Assembly: GCF_009905375.1 (NCBI RefSeq)
Contig: NC_133650.1
Span: forward strand, 61,767,628-61,831,627
Length of the DNA stretch: 64,000 nt
DNA from: Apium graveolens
Taxonomy: Eukaryota > Streptophyta > Magnoliopsida > Apiales > Apiaceae
Reading direction: 5' to 3'
The notes beneath the pieces were generated by a model, which was not told where the DNA came from, did no database searches, and was given only the letters and a program-made list of their open reading frames with translations. This document shows positions 21,640 through 33,339 of the stretch, piece by piece. The number at the start of each line of letters is the position of its first letter. Position 1 is the stretch's first letter. Both the position numbers and the translations under genes were made by a program.

Positions 21640-23166
21640 CTAAGCAGATTTAGAGAAAGAACCTGAAACCATTCCAAGTTCATTTACCAATCTTGTAAAA
21701 GTAGCTTCACATAGTGGTTTTGTGAATATATCTGCTAGTTGTTGATCTATTGGAACAAAATGCAATTCCACTATACCTTCATCCACATGTTCCCTGATGA
21801 AGTGGTACCTAATGCTGATGTGCTTTGTCATTGAGTGTTGAACTGGATTACCTGTCATAGCAATAGCACTTTGATTATCACAGTAAATAGGGATTTTAGA
21901 AAATTCTAACCCATAATCCAGTAACTGATTCTTCATCCAAAGAATCTGTGCATAACAGCTTCCTGCAGCAATGTATTCTACTTCTGCAGTTGATATGGAA
22001 ATTGACTTCTGTTTCTTGCTAAACCAAGAAACCAATCTGCCTCCAAGAAATTGGCAGCTTCCACTTGTGCTTTTCCTATCAATTTTGCATCCTGCAAAAT
22101 CTGCATCTGAGTAACCTATTACCTTAAAGTCTGATTCTCTAGGATACCACAATCCTAGATCAGCTGTACCCTTAAGGTACTTGAAAATTCTTTTCACAGC
22201 TGTTAAGTGAGGTTCCCTTGGATCTGCTTGAAATCTTGCACAAAGACATGTAACATACATGATATCAGGCCTACTTGCAGTTAGATAGAGTAGAGAGCCA
22301 ATCATACCTCTGTAATCAGTAATATCTACTGATTTACCAGTATCTTTATCCAACTTTGTTGCAGTGGCCATAGGAGTGGATGCACTTGAACAATCTTGCA
22401 TTCCAAATTTCTTCAACAAATTTCTGGTGTACTTAGATTGACAAATAAAAGTTCCTTCTTCATTCTGCTTAACTTGAAGGCCCAGCAAATAGTTAAGTTC
22501 TCCCATTATACTCATTTGATATCTTGACTGCATCAACTTGGAAAACTTCTTACAAAGTCTGTCATTTGTAGAACCAAAAATGATATCATCAACATATATT
22601 TGTACCAAAAGTAAGTCCTTTCCATGGTTGAGATAGAATAAGGTTTTGTCAATAGTCCCTCTGTTAAATCCACTTTCCAGAAGAAACTGAGCTAAAGTCT
22701 CATACCATGCTCTTGGAGCTTGCTTAAGGCCATAAAGTGCTTTATCAAGCCTGTAGACATGATTGGGAAATTTGGGATCTACAAAGCCTGGAGGTTGTTC
22801 AACATATACCTCTTCTTCCAATTCTCCATTGAGAAAATCACTTTTTACATCCATTTGAAAGACTTTAAACTTCTTGTGAGCAGCATAAGCCAAAAATATC
22901 CTTATGGCTTCCAATCTAGCAACAGGTGCAAATATTTCATCATAATCAATTCGCTCCTGTTGAGAGTATCCTTTTGCAACCAGCCTTGCTTTGTTCCTTG
23001 TAATTATGCCATCACTGTCAGTTTTGTTTCTGAACACCCACTTTGTACCAACAACAGACCTGTTCTTTGGTCTTGGCACTAGGGTCCAGACTTTATTTCT
23101 TTCAAATTCATTTAACTCTTCTTGCATTGCTTGCACCCAATCAGCATCTTGAAGAGCTTCTTCCAC
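21640..23166 (-). CDS. Reverse transcriptase and RNase H (E4), 508-codon open frame
   Basis: Uninterrupted frame covering all of copia RT and RNase H. RT begins near residue 1 ([18 protein letters not shown]). The first catalytic region [12 protein letters not shown] is at about 103-114, with Asp where the family usually has Ala after Ser. [13 protein letters not shown] follows at about 143-155 and the catalytic YVDD at 191-194. RNase H runs from about 350 ([22 protein letters not shown]) through STAEVEYIA (usually STAEAEYIA) and CDNQSA at 430-434 to LADIFTKPL at 478-485. It would copy element RNA into cDNA in the particle. The start shown is only the first Met: in an active element this is the C-terminal part of one gag-pol polyprotein. 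Upstream pol is interrupted, so translation is doubtful. Confidence 0.85.
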   Translation of the reverse strand: MEEALQDADWVQAMQEELNEFERNKVWTLVPRPKNRSVVGTKWVFRNKTDSDGIITRNKARLVAKGYSQQERIDYDEIFAPVARLEAIRIFLAYAAHKKFKVFQMDVKSDFLNGELEEEVYVEQPPGFVDPKFPNHVYRLDKALYGLKQAPRAWYETLAQFLLESGFNRGTIDKTLFYLNHGKDLLLVQIYVDDIIFGSTNDRLCKKFSKLMQSRYQMSIMGELNYLLGLQVKQNEEGTFICQSKYTRNLLKKFGMQDCSSASTPMATATKLDKDTGKSVDITDYRGMIGSLLYLTASRPDIMYVTCLCARFQADPREPHLTAVKRIFKYLKGTADLGLWYPRESDFKVIGYSDADFAGCKIDRKSTSGSCQFLGGRLVSWFSKKQKSISISTAEVEYIAAGSCYAQILWMKNQLLDYGLEFSKIPIYCDNQSAIAMTGNPVQHSMTKHISIRYHFIREHVDEGIVELHFVPIDQQLADIFTKPLCEATFTRLVNELGMVSGSFSKSA

Positions 23167-24677
23167 TTTCTTTGGTTCAGCCTGAGAAAGAAAAGAATGA
23201 TAGAGACATTCATTTGTTGTAGCTGTTCTAGTTCTAACACCTGCATCAGTATTTCCAATAATTAAGGTTTATGTGCTTTAGTCCACTTCCTTGCAGATGA
23301 AAGGTTATCTCTAGAACTGGATGCTCCCTCTTGATCCATGCTGTCTCCATCAACATTTTCTGATGCTCCCCCTGAAATTATGCTCTCTGAGTTAGATCCT
23401 TCAGAATTTGAGTTTCCAGAAATATCAGAACATAAGTTTCCAGAATTATCAGAAGTTGGCCCATCAGAACTTGAAGAGCCTGTTGTAGGTTCTGATGCTT
23501 CTTGAGACGTGGTTGGATCTTCAGTATGCTCCCCCTGCACAGGTGCATTTTCCTTATGCATAGTTACCACAGTTTCAATGACATCAGAGTTTAATCCATC
23601 AGAGTTTACAGTATCAGGATTTAGACTGTCAGGATTTACAAAATCAGAATTTAAAACTTCATTTTCGAATCTCAGCTGATCATGATCATTGAAATCTTCA
23701 AGTCCAGTAATCTTCTTATCATCAAAAGTGACATTGATAGATTCCATGACTACCCTTATTCTTAAATTGTAGACTCTGAAGGCTTTTGTGGAAAGTGGAT
23801 ATCCAACAAAAAATCCTTCATCAACTTTTAGATCAAATTTGGATAGCTGTTCGGGATGAGTCTTAAGAACAAAACACTTGCATCCAAATACATGAAAATA
23901 CTTCAGATTTTGCTTCTTTTTCTTCACCATCTCATATGGTGTTTTTCCATGCTTGTTGATAAGTGTTGCATTTTGAGTAAAACAAGCAGTCTGCACAGCT
24001 TCAGCCCAAAAGTAGGTTGGCAGCTTTGCTTCATCAAGCATAGTTCGTGCAGCTTCAATAAGAGTTCTATTCTTTCTTTCAACAACTCCATTTTGCTGTG
24101 GAGTTCCAGGAACAGAAAATTCCTTCTTTATTCCATGGTCTTTGCAGAACTCTTCCATGATCAAATTCTTGAACTCAGTGCCATTATCACTTCTTATGAT
24201 CTTCATAGAATCTTTGACCAATTTATCCAGTTGCTTGACATGATCAATCAAGACAGATGCAGTTTCACTTTTTGTGTGCAAGAAATACACCCATGTGTAT
24301 CTGGTGAACTCATCCACTATGACCATAGTATATTTCTTCTTTGCAATAGACATGACATTAACTTGACCAAATAGGTCAACATGTAGTAGGTGATAAGGCT
24401 CAAGAATTGATGATTCAGTCTTGCTCTTGAATGAAGATTTTCTTTATTTTTCCTTCTGATATAAATCACAAAGGCCATCAAGAGCAAATATTGATTTTGG
24501 CAGTCCTCTCACAAGATCTTTCTTGACTAGTTCATTTATATTGTTAAAATTTAAATGAGAGAGTTTCTTGTGCCAATCCTAGCTTTCTTCAATTGATGCT
24601 CTACTTAACAGACAGATTGTAGAACCATCAGTACTTGTTGAAAGCTTGGCTTTATAAATGTTACCATGCCTGTATCC
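23167..24677 (-). pseudogene. Integrase of E4
   Basis: The core frame 24353-23262 (363 codons) holds the catalytic triad: Asp in IVDEFTRYTW (residue 14), Asp in RSDNGTEF (56) and Glu in VVERKNRT (92), giving the D-D-35-E spacing. GVVERKNRTLIEAARTML and FGCKCFVLK are typical of copia. The N-terminal zinc region (24360-24670, with DWHKKLSHLNFNNI) has stops. The C-terminal linker at 23650-23270 is Ser/Asp/Asn-rich, made of repeated NPD/NSD/SSD units encoded by variants of the LTR motif. The frame is lost between 23262 and 23166. The enzyme would insert the cDNA; this copy needs several repairs. Confidence 0.88.
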
Positions 24678-26242
24678 TTACAGAACAATTTTGCCCGAAG
24701 ATTTGCTTACAACTTCAAAGTGTTCTTCAAAGAAATCCACATGATAACCTATGTCACAGATTTGACTCACACTCAGCAGATTGTGTTTAAGTAATGAGAC
24801 CAGAGCTACTTTTTCAATGATGACATTCCCAAGATTGATATTGCCATATCCCAGAGTTTTTCCAATGTTGCCATCTCCATAAGAAACACCTGGGCCAGCC
24901 TTCCCCTCAAAGTCTGATAGCAGGGCTTTATTTCCAGTCATATGTCTTGAACATCCACTGTCCAGAACTAGGATATTATTCCTGTTGCCCTTTAAGTCAG
25001 CAGTATCAGAACTGCTATCAACATTTGCCATCAGGGCATAGTTTTCCTCATCCTCAGAATCTAAAGCATCTGACCAGCTTTTCTTCTTTGTGATAAGAGC
25101 CTTGCCTTTGTCACTTTTCCCTTTTCTGTAATCAGGAGATATGTGGCCTTTCTCACCACAGTTGTAGCACTTAACATTTGAGTAATCTCCTCTGTCAGAC
25201 TTTCCTCCTTTGCCTTCAGATTTTCTGAAACCTTTCTTATCAAAACTTGCACCTTTCCTGGAAAACTTCTTTCCTCTTCTGAATTTCCTGTATGCAATCT
25301 TTGTGATTCCTTTCACCATAAGAGCACACAGCTTCATCATCTCCTCATCAGGGTCCATCTCAGGTATACTTTCAGTGTCTGAGTCATCATCACTATCAGA
25401 ACTTGATGACTTAGTATCAGACTTTGTGATGAGAGCCTTTCCCTTGCCTTTCTTTGAGGCAGCAACTTTGGGACTTTCCTCCTCAGCCACAAAAGCAACT
25501 GTCCTTGACTTTCTTCCATTCCTCTTGCTTCTTTGTTCCATCTCAAGTTCATGAGTCTTGAGCATCCCATAAATTTCATCAAGAGTTGTTTCATCAAGAT
25601 TATAGTTATCTCTATTATTGTGGCCTTCAAATCCCATCATTCAGGAAGAGCTAACAGGAATTTAAGATTTGAATCTTCAATATCATACTCTTTGTCAACT
25701 AGTGACAAATCATTTAAGAGTTTGACAAATCTGTCATATAAATCAGTTAATGACTCATCAGGCTTTGAGCCAAAGTGCTCATACTCTTGAGTGAGTATAG
25801 TCTTCCTGTTCTTCTTGATTGAATCAGTTCCCTGGCACCTTGTTTCCAAAGCATCCCATATCTCTTTTGCAGTCTTGCATTGAATTACCCTATTTGACAT
25901 GACATTATCAATGGCACTATGCAACAAGTTTCTTACCTTTGCATCCTTCGCAATCGATGAGATATCTTCAGCAGTGTAATCACTTTTCTCCTTTGGTACA
26001 GACTTTGCTGGCTGACCTGCAACTTCCATAGAGAGTTTGGTTGGCATATGTGGTCCTTCATTAATCCTGTCGAGATATTCTGGATCTGTAGCTTCCAGAA
26101 ACATAGCCATCTTCACTTTCCATATGGAATACTCAGAAGGTTTCAACATGGGAACTCTTATAGCCTCATATCGACTATGGGTTATGGTTTTTGGAGGTTC
26201 TTCAGTTTTGGTGGGCTTGGTCGGAGTTTCTTCTTCAGACAT
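24678..26242 (-). pseudogene. gag and protease of E4
   Basis: Gag starts at 26242 (MSEEETPTKPTK) with the copia gag domain: VPMLKPSEYSIWKVKMAMFL, then GPHMPTKL, and VIQCKTAKEIWDALETRCQG. The frame breaks after LKFLLALPE at 25637 and resumes in another frame (25640-24678). The zinc knuckle CYNCGEKGHISPDY has Tyr instead of the final Cys (about 25150). The protease active site is LDSGCSRHMTGN (about 24970-24935). Gag forms the particle and the aspartic protease matures the polyprotein. A short deletion or frameshift at about 25637 and the knuckle change make it unlikely to work. Confidence 0.88.
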
Positions 26243-26283
26243 GATTGTTTTTGGATCTTAAATTGTTTGTGTGTTAACAGATT

Positions 26284-26295
26284 GCTCTGATACCA
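26284..26295 (-). other. Primer-binding site of E4 (tRNA-Met-i type)
   Basis: TGGTATCAGAGC on the minus strand, three bases from the 5' LTR. Confidence 0.92.
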
Positions 26296-26298
26296 CTT

Positions 26299-26919
26299 TT
26301 TTAGGTCACACACACTGTAGAAGGGGGTTGAATACAGTGTTTACTACAATCAAATCGAATATAAGAACTCAAGTAACAGAAAATAGATTTTATTCAACAC
26401 AATAAACTCTGTTACAATATGGAATTGTCCTCTTTCAGTGATGAACAAATTATCACGAGAGATGATAGGGTTACAATGAATAATAACTTCGATAATGATA
26501 ACACTTATAGTGTAAACCCTATGCCTGTGTTTATATACTACACTATTACAAGATAAATTCTAATTGATATGGAATATAATTCTGCTTCCTAAAATATATC
26601 AACTAGTTATCTTTTCTTCCAAGTATTTTATTCTTCATAGAATTGCTTCTTCATGCATATTTCTTTCTGTCTTAGTCTCGATCTTCTTTCCTTTCAATCA
26701 GCCACCTACCTTATTTGAAAGTCATCTTAAGTCCTGATATTATATCCTGATAAATATCTTCTGATAACTTAAGTTCTGATCACTTAAGTTCTGATATCTT
26801 AAGTTCTGTCTTCATTATAAGTGATAATTTCCAGTTAAGTACTGATTTGTCCTGTTAAGTAAGATCTGAAAACTAAACACAAATCATATTACACATGACA
26901 TTATCAAATATATCTAACA
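26299..26919 (-). repeat. 5' LTR of E4 (621 bp)
   Basis: Colinear with 15658-16278. Its inner end reads TTTTAGG instead of TGTTAGG, a one-base change in the terminal TG. The outer end TCTAACA is followed by TGATT. Confidence 0.95.
26529..26538 (-). promoter_or_regulatory. TATA-like box of the E4 LTR promoter
   Basis: TATATAAAC on the element strand, about 380 bp into the 5' LTR. The same word at the same place occurs in the 3' LTR (15888-15897), in E9 (62282-62291), and in the different LTR of E5 (33709-33717). Confidence 0.5.
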
Positions 26920-26924
26920 TGATT

Positions 26925-29247
26925 CGTTTTATCCAGTTTCAAAATCACTTTTACCTATCTCTTGTTAAAATCAATTCTGTCACAACACACTATTCAAAAG
27001 CTCTTTTCCATTTTTAATCACATTTTAGAGATAGGTACTTTCAGAAGTTACTTTTCCCCAAAACCCATATTGAACAACATTTTCAAATACAGGGGATACG
27101 TAACATAAAACATTTATGTTACTGTTCGAAAATAAAACAACATTTCATTCATATATACTGAACCATAAAAGAATGGTCAGGGGTACTTGCCTTGCAGAGC
27201 TTTACAACTATCACTGATCGACTATGAGCCGACTCGGATGCTCAGGCTTTATCGTCTAACTACTAGATCACCTTGGATTCGACTTAAATACTCAGGTTCT
27301 TCGGTTGAAACCCTACTGAACTCGTCGATTGTCCACTAGGTTATCTTTAGTCCAACGTCCACTTTCGGTTTCCCGACTATAACCTACAGGGTCGAAATAC
27401 TCTACGTTAGACGACTAGGTATGCTTGACATATCCTCAATACCAATCCTACCCAAATGATAACAATCCCTACTCGTACTTATAATATTACTATAGTACAT
27501 GTAACATACATGATTCCTATACTCAAATCTCGATTCAATATTCGTTTTCGGAAAAATGCATATACTCATCATTTTAGGAAATAAGTTATCCGTTATATTA
27601 TAAAAAATATTTATTTATAACTATATAACTATTTACATTCGAGTGGTAGTTCCGATATTTCACAGGATACGCTCCGAAAATCAGGTAGTGTCTCCTTTGT
27701 TTATCGGACTACCCGTCGAATACAATCGACATCACAATAACCAATCAATCAGGCAATCAAACAACAACCACCAATCACAATCCAAATTACGTTCCCAACT
27801 TCGATTTACAATAACTAATTATCGTACCGAAAAGTAATTTTATGAACTAATTATTTGTTTTATAATTTAGGACTCAGAATTAATTCATCATGGTCCATCG
27901 TCAACTCACCGTTGTTCATCGCTGACGGCGGTAAAATCCGTCGGTGCCGAATAATTCAGTTCTCCAGACAGATTCCACCGATTATTTAATAATTTTTCGC
28001 ACAAAACAATTATTTTATTTCAGGAAGCCATTCAATAATTTCTGAAGAATTGATAAAAGAATAATAACATCAGAAGTAATTGAATCAGAGTAATCAACAC
28101 CCGCCCACGCGCAACCGGAAAAATAGAGGAAAGCAGAACATGGCCACGACATGGCAGGAGACACAGGGCAGCAACCCTTAACACACACACGCACTCGAAC
28201 ACTAATACACACACATACATAACTCACGCACACACACCGCTATATACACACAAATATACACCCAACGCACACACAACATCGCCCAAGCCACCTCGCCGGG
28301 AAAGTGGCTGGCGGCGACCGGCAAAGGAGGAAAAGAAAACATGCAGCACAACCATTACTGAGCACTAAGACAGCAACAACACAACATGAGTATGATAGGG
28401 AGCAATCAGAAACAGATTAGGGAGGAGGAAGAGAATAAAAACACGGGAGAGAGAGTGACTGTTGAGAGAGAGAAAGAGGGATTGAGATGAGGGGAAAGAG
28501 ATTAATTTTTTAATAAAAATTGCATAACACAGTTCTGTGAAAATAGGCCACACATCAATTAAGCATATGAGAATTAGACACGTGTGTTGCCCTCTGCTAG
28601 AAGTATGGTTCCAATCCGCACTATTTCATTTAACGATATATATGCGTGGGTAAATAAAAACCAAAAGAATAAAAAACTAATTTTAAAATTCTTTGAATAA
28701 TTAGATAGTAATAAAACATAAATTTCATAATTTTAAAATAATTTCTGAAACACAGTTTATACCCACGTTTATCAATTAAACGAATCGATGAGCGGGTGAA
28801 ATTAATTCCAAAAATTTCCAAAATAATTTAAATTTTTTTGGAATATTCCAAACTTAAATAAATATGAATTTCTTAATTTTTGAAAAATTCTGTAATTAAA
28901 TACGGGTTTTACGTATAAATGCAATCAGAAAATCGTACATGGCTAAATAATTGATGAATTTTGATTTCTAAATTTTATAAAATTCCAAAAATAATTAATA
29001 TAATTATAAAACCATAGAAACAATTTTAGAGACATTCCAATATTGTTGCAAATAAATTTGCTTTAAATTCACTTTTAAAAGTAGAATCAATTAGGTACAA
29101 CTCAATAATTTAATCATGCGAGCAACCCGGTACACCATAAATCACACATAGATAATAATAAAATAACACATAGTGATCAAAACCAATACACATATTTTAT
29201 TCATTTAATTATTTAGTAATAATACGAGAAATATACGAGTGGTTATA
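26925..29247 (-). repeat. 5' LTR of E3, segment right of E4
   Basis: Resumes the family C LTR after E4 and runs to GAGTGGTTATA at 29247, followed by the GTTTG duplication. Colinear with about 8566-10861. No gene beyond shadows. Confidence 0.92.
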
Positions 29248-31477
29248 GTTTGGCTCGCCAGGGAACGACCACCATCGCCGGATTCTGGTGGTGGCGGTGG
29301 TGTTCTTGGCGACCCGAGGTCGACCCTGTGTCGACCCAGAAATTGACCCGGGTTTGATCCAAAATTCCTTAAATTGTTTTCCAAAATATGTTTCTAATTT
29401 TCTATATTATTTTTATTTTACAAAAATAAAAAAATCAGTTTCATTATTTAAAAAATCAAATAAATAATTATATTAATAATGTGATTTATTTTGTATATAA
29501 ATTCTAAATTATTTTCTTATTTTAGAAATTTGAAAATCTATTTATTTAATTATTTATTTACTAATTTATTCATTTATTTGATTAATTATTTCTAAATTGT
29601 TAATTATTTATATAAACTGATTAAGTAATTAATAATTAATCAGTTTAATTAAATAATTCGTAATAAATTGAAATTGTTTTCCAAATTTTATAAATTTATA
29701 AATGTAATTAGTTATTTCTTTATTTACTTACTTCCGAATTATTTAGTATGTATTTAAATTGATTAATTATTTATAATTAATCAATTTAATTGAATAGTTT
29801 GTAATAAATTCAAATTAAATTAAAAAATTAGAGAAAAAATGTTTTTAAATTTGATTTTTCCTAGATAATGATTTAAAAATATAATTAAGATTTAATTATA
29901 TTTGAATAATTAATTATAATTGATTGATAATTGATTATTCTTATTTAATGCGTAACAATTGAACCGTTTAGCAGATTTAATTGAAACGAAAGTCTTTACA
30001 CTCAGAAAAATGACCCGATTCCATTAAAAATAGTTTTAAATCTTAATTTCTCTCAGAGACGAGACGACTTTGGGTAGTTATTCATTACAAGCCTTATTAT
30101 TTATAAATACGAGTCCGATAAAATCCCAGAAAATTAGAAAATGAATCAGACATGGCTTGCTAATGCGAATATAGGTTTGGTTTCAATTCTAAAATTATTT
30201 GTAAGTCTAAATTAAATATATGCTTTACGTGCTATGTGAGTTACGTGATTAGTTAACCTCTACTTGTTAGATAATTATACACGAGTCAGGTAGAATCGTG
30301 TGGGTAGACGATAAGAGCTACGTGGTCTCAATCAGAGATGCGATTGCGATGTAAGTCACATAAATGAATATATTTCTTTGATAGAAACAACACCAACAAG
30401 GCGAATCAAGCCAGAAATAGAGAGCTGTGGAATACCCGGAGCAGAGCGTATACCAGGCAATTTTTTTCCCTATTCTAAGTTCAGAATAGTGAACTTCCTA
30501 CAGATTCTTATGAGAACTATACACTGATAACTCTAATTCACAAACACTGATATACAATTGTTATCCCTTATTCATATTTCATTTTGATTCCTGATTTCTC
30601 CTAATTTATTGAATCATTTATTCATATTTAATAGTTAATATATATATACATATACATATACTCTGATATATTCCGATGTTAGGATATATCAAAAGCATAC
30701 CGATTGTTCCGGATGCTAAGTTATGGACTGGATGGTTACGATACGGGCCGGGTATGAACCGGACCCTTAATTATTAGGCCATAGTGCCTGGGTACCCTAT
30801 ATGTTGGTGGGTCTATGCAGTTGGGTATAGATCCACACTATATCCTGAATAATCAGTGGATTATAGAGCATATATTGGTCTTTGTGTCCAGTATAATTCA
30901 TTTGATACTCGCCGATAGTGGCCTTCATTATTCCCTGCAGTGATATGTGGTTGCTTGAACAATCAGATTATTGGTTCACTTAACATTTTCTTTATACTAT
31001 ATATATAAATGTTGCAGGATTGTTAAGCAATTATGGCTCACCCCTATTATCATTATTCCCCTTTTTTCAGTTAAAGTTGAGAATGAAACTCATTCGTACC
31101 CGAGTAGTCAAGAGGCGAGTCAGGCAGCGGGACCCTCTGGCACCAAGGGTGCTAATTATAATTCCAGAAGAGAGTTTTAAATTGCCTGAGCAGGTGTAGT
31201 GGGAGTAAATATAGATATTGTTTGAATAAAAGAAACTTAGTTTAAAATTTGTGTAGTTAACTGGTTTATAATAAAGAAGGCTTGTAAGACTGTTTATTTG
31301 GACGGTTAGTAATAAAGTAGTAAGTTGTTCTTGTTTTCACTCCTTAACCTTAAAAGATGCTGAGTAGTAGTATCAAGGGGTAATTATATATTTGTATCAT
31401 TATTATTGTACAGGTTGAGTAAGGTAGTTAGAGATGGTAATACCTAAATCTATACCCCGGATTTGGAGGTTGTTACA
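29248..31477 (+). repeat. 3' LTR of E2, second segment
   Basis: Continues the family B LTR after E3. Holds an AT-rich tract (29380-30000), a conserved block near 30640-30850 also seen in E8, the GCTCACCC block (31036-31043), a short ORF (31083-31199) and the LTR end GGAGGTTGTTACA. Confidence 0.9.
31083..31199 (+). CDS. Short basic ORF in family B LTR (38 aa)
   Basis: ATG 12 bases after the acceptor-like CCCCTTTTTTCAG (ends 31070). The N-terminal half is strongly basic (MKLIRTRVVKRRVRQR), followed by hydrophobic VLIIIP and a short acidic tail. It occupies the same place in the LTR as the family A and C short ORFs. Only one copy is in the window because E8 is truncated, so conservation cannot be tested here. 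Confidence 0.28.
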   Translation: MKLIRTRVVKRRVRQRDPLAPRVLIIIPEESFKLPEQV

Positions 31478-33279
31478 TGCCCTACGTTGACTCTCTTGTT
31501 CTTGTTCATTTGACTTGTTTCTCCTTGAACAAAGTTCTTCAAAACTGATCCATATTTTTCATTTAGTTTAGCTAGTTTAACTTTGTTAATAGGATTTTTC
31601 TCACTCGATGAATGATCCTTTAGATCTTTCGACAGATGATATTCATCATTCGTTGAATCCACGTTTGTAGAAAGTCCTTCTACCAAATTAGAATCTCATT
31701 TCTCCTTGCTCTTTTTCCAAGCTTCATCACAGAAGGATTCTATACCTTGAACTTTAGTAATTTGAGCATGGACATCTGCAGATTATTTTCATGCCTTAAA
31801 TACTTCATGTTCTCGTTCAAGCTGCTTTCTTAAAATCTCCTATATATTTAATGTTTCAGTTAGTTCATGTTTAGAAATCTTGCATTATATCTTTAATTTT
31901 TCAAACTCAACAAATTGAGTCTCTAGCACATTGTTTCTTTCACTTAAAAATAAATTGTTCTCTTTATGTTTGGTGTTTTCTTTAGTGAGAGACTTGATTC
32001 TGATACACAGATGGTATAATTGAGTAGACATGTCATTTATAGCATCATTACACTCAGATTTGGATAAATGTGCTAGGTTAATGATGATTACCTGATTACC
32101 GAATGAAGTGGCCTCTATTTTATCTGATTTGGCCATAAGTGCTAGATTGACATAGCTTGTATCTTCATCCTCTTCTAATCCATCTGCAGCCCAGTCATTT
32201 TTTTGTGTGATGAAAGCCCTTTCCTTTTGTTTGAGCAACTCAAAATATTTATGTTTATAATCAACAGGCTCAAACTTCTTTTTACCAGAATCAGACTTCC
32301 TGCATTCATTAGTAAAATGACTTGCCAAGCCACACTTGAAACATTTGAATTTGGACTTATCAATCATGTTTCTGTTTGACTTGGCTGCTCCAAAGTTTTT
32401 CTTGAATTTGAGCTTTTCAAATCTCCTGGATAGAAAAGCAAGATGCTCATCTATGTCATCCATGTCATCTTGACTAAGATTGTCTTCAAGTTCAGCTACT
32501 AGCCCTTTTCCTTTGCCTTCACAAACTCTATGGTTTGGTGCAGATTCAACAGCTTCAACCTTTGTCTCCTTCTCCTTTTCTTGCTCAGCAACTAATGTAA
32601 TAGATCCTCCCTTCTTTCTTCCTTTCTTCAGCTTCCCATCTTGCTCTACTTCAAGCTCATAGGTTTTTAGAATCCCATACAGTCTATCTAAGGTGAATTC
32701 CTTGTAATCTTAAGAGTTTTTCAATAAGACTGTCATAGGCTTCTATTCCTTTGGCAGAGATTCAAGAAATTTGAGGTTTGAGTCTTTTGTTTGATAGACC
32801 CTTCCATGCAGTTTTAGAGCATTCAGTAGTTTTTGAAATCTACTGAAAATGTCAGTGAGTGACTCACTTTCTTCACTATGGAAATGTTCATATTGCTGAA
32901 TCAAGAGTTGTATTTTGTTATCCCTTACATGCTCAGTTCCATCACATATAACTTGAATTGTGTCCCAGACATCCTTGGAAATTTTGTAGTTTTTGATGTT
33001 GTCAAACATGTCACCATCAACACCATTAAACAAAATGTTCATGGCCTTTTTATCCTTATGAACTTGTTCAATATCAGGATCAGACCATTCTGCTCCAGGC
33101 TTCGGGACAGATGGTTTATTTCCTGTAGCAGCTTTCATAGGGACATGTGGACCTTTCTCAATGCTGTCCATATATGCTTCATCTTGAGATAGGAGATGCA
33201 GGTGCATCTTCACCTTCCAATGGTGATAGTTGTCTTTCTCCAGAAATGGAATCTTTACTCTAACATCTTTTCTGCTCAT
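31478..33279 (-). pseudogene. gag of E5, interrupted by E2
   Basis: Starts MSRKDVRVKIPFLEK at 33279. The copia gag domain runs to LKFLESLPKE (32743), with NYHHWKVKMHLHLLS, ISKDVWDTIQVICDG and QYEHFHSEESESLTDIFSRF. After a frame break and a 280-bp stretch, it continues at 32463-31885 with a complete zinc knuckle CFKCGLASHFTNEC and then a Lys/Asn-rich helical region. A last open piece (31686 leftwards, MVEGLSTNVDSTNDEYH) runs into the E2 LTR. It would form the particle; it is broken by frameshifts and by E2. Confidence 0.85.
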
Positions 33280-33325
33280 GTTGTTAGTTGTTGTGATCTT
33301 TAAACTCTTTGTTCTTAAAGAGCTT

Positions 33326-33337
33326 GCTCTGATACCA
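33326..33337 (-). other. Primer-binding site of E5 (tRNA-Met-i type)
   Basis: TGGTATCAGAGC on the minus strand, two bases from the 5' LTR. Confidence 0.9.
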
Positions 33338-33339
33338 AT

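Larger units (their letters stand above)
15658..26919 (-). mobile_element. E4: complete Sirevirus-like Ty1/copia element, family D
   Basis: 11,262 bp with LTRs 15658-16278 and 26299-26919 and TGATT duplications at 15653-15657 and 26920-26924. Order on the minus strand: 5' LTR, PBS, gag, protease, integrase, RT-RNase H, spacer, long extra ORF, polypurine tract, 3' LTR. Integrase before RT defines Ty1/copia. The size, TGTTAGG/TCTAACA ends, GGGGAAGAT-type polypurine tract and ORF after pol fit Sireviruses. The two LTRs differ at scattered positions by eye, so it is not a very recent insertion. E9 is a second, partial copy. Confidence 0.93.
7634..29247 (-). mobile_element. E3: Ty3/gypsy element, family C, internally deleted
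   Basis: Minus-strand element with LTRs at 7634-10861 (3') and 14726-15657 plus 26925-29247 (5', split by E4). It is flanked by GTTTG duplications at 7629-7633 and 29248-29252. The interior (10862-14725) is only 3.9 kb: leader, gag, a short RT fragment and an integrase C-terminal scrap. On the element's own strand the LTRs start TATAAC and end GTCACA, so the usual TG is TA in both copies. With most of pol missing, it must have depended on enzymes from elsewhere, or lost pol after insertion. Confidence 0.93.
5462..31477 (+). mobile_element. E2: chromovirus-like Ty3/gypsy element, family B, 3' part
   Basis: Contains integrase-chromodomain remains (5463-6475), a polypurine tract (6511-6524), and a 3' LTR that starts TGTAACGACTGAG at 6525, is interrupted by E3, and ends GGAGGTTGTTACA at 31477. 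E1 cuts off the rest of the element on the left. On the right the LTR abuts the gag of E5, so E2 inserted into E5. E8 at the right of the window is a second, truncated LTR of this family. Confidence 0.88.

Noticed and set aside
22720..23082. 120-codon plus-strand ORF opposite the E4 RT
   Set aside because: Antisense shadow of the RT reading frame; no motif of its own.
23856..24374. 172-codon plus-strand ORF opposite the E4 integrase
   Set aside because: Antisense shadow of the integrase core, whose catalytic residues are on the minus strand.
29248..29400. GC-rich stretch that looked like a host exon
   Set aside because: It is the continuation of the E2 LTR after E3, with a counterpart in the E8 LTR near 60600-60760.
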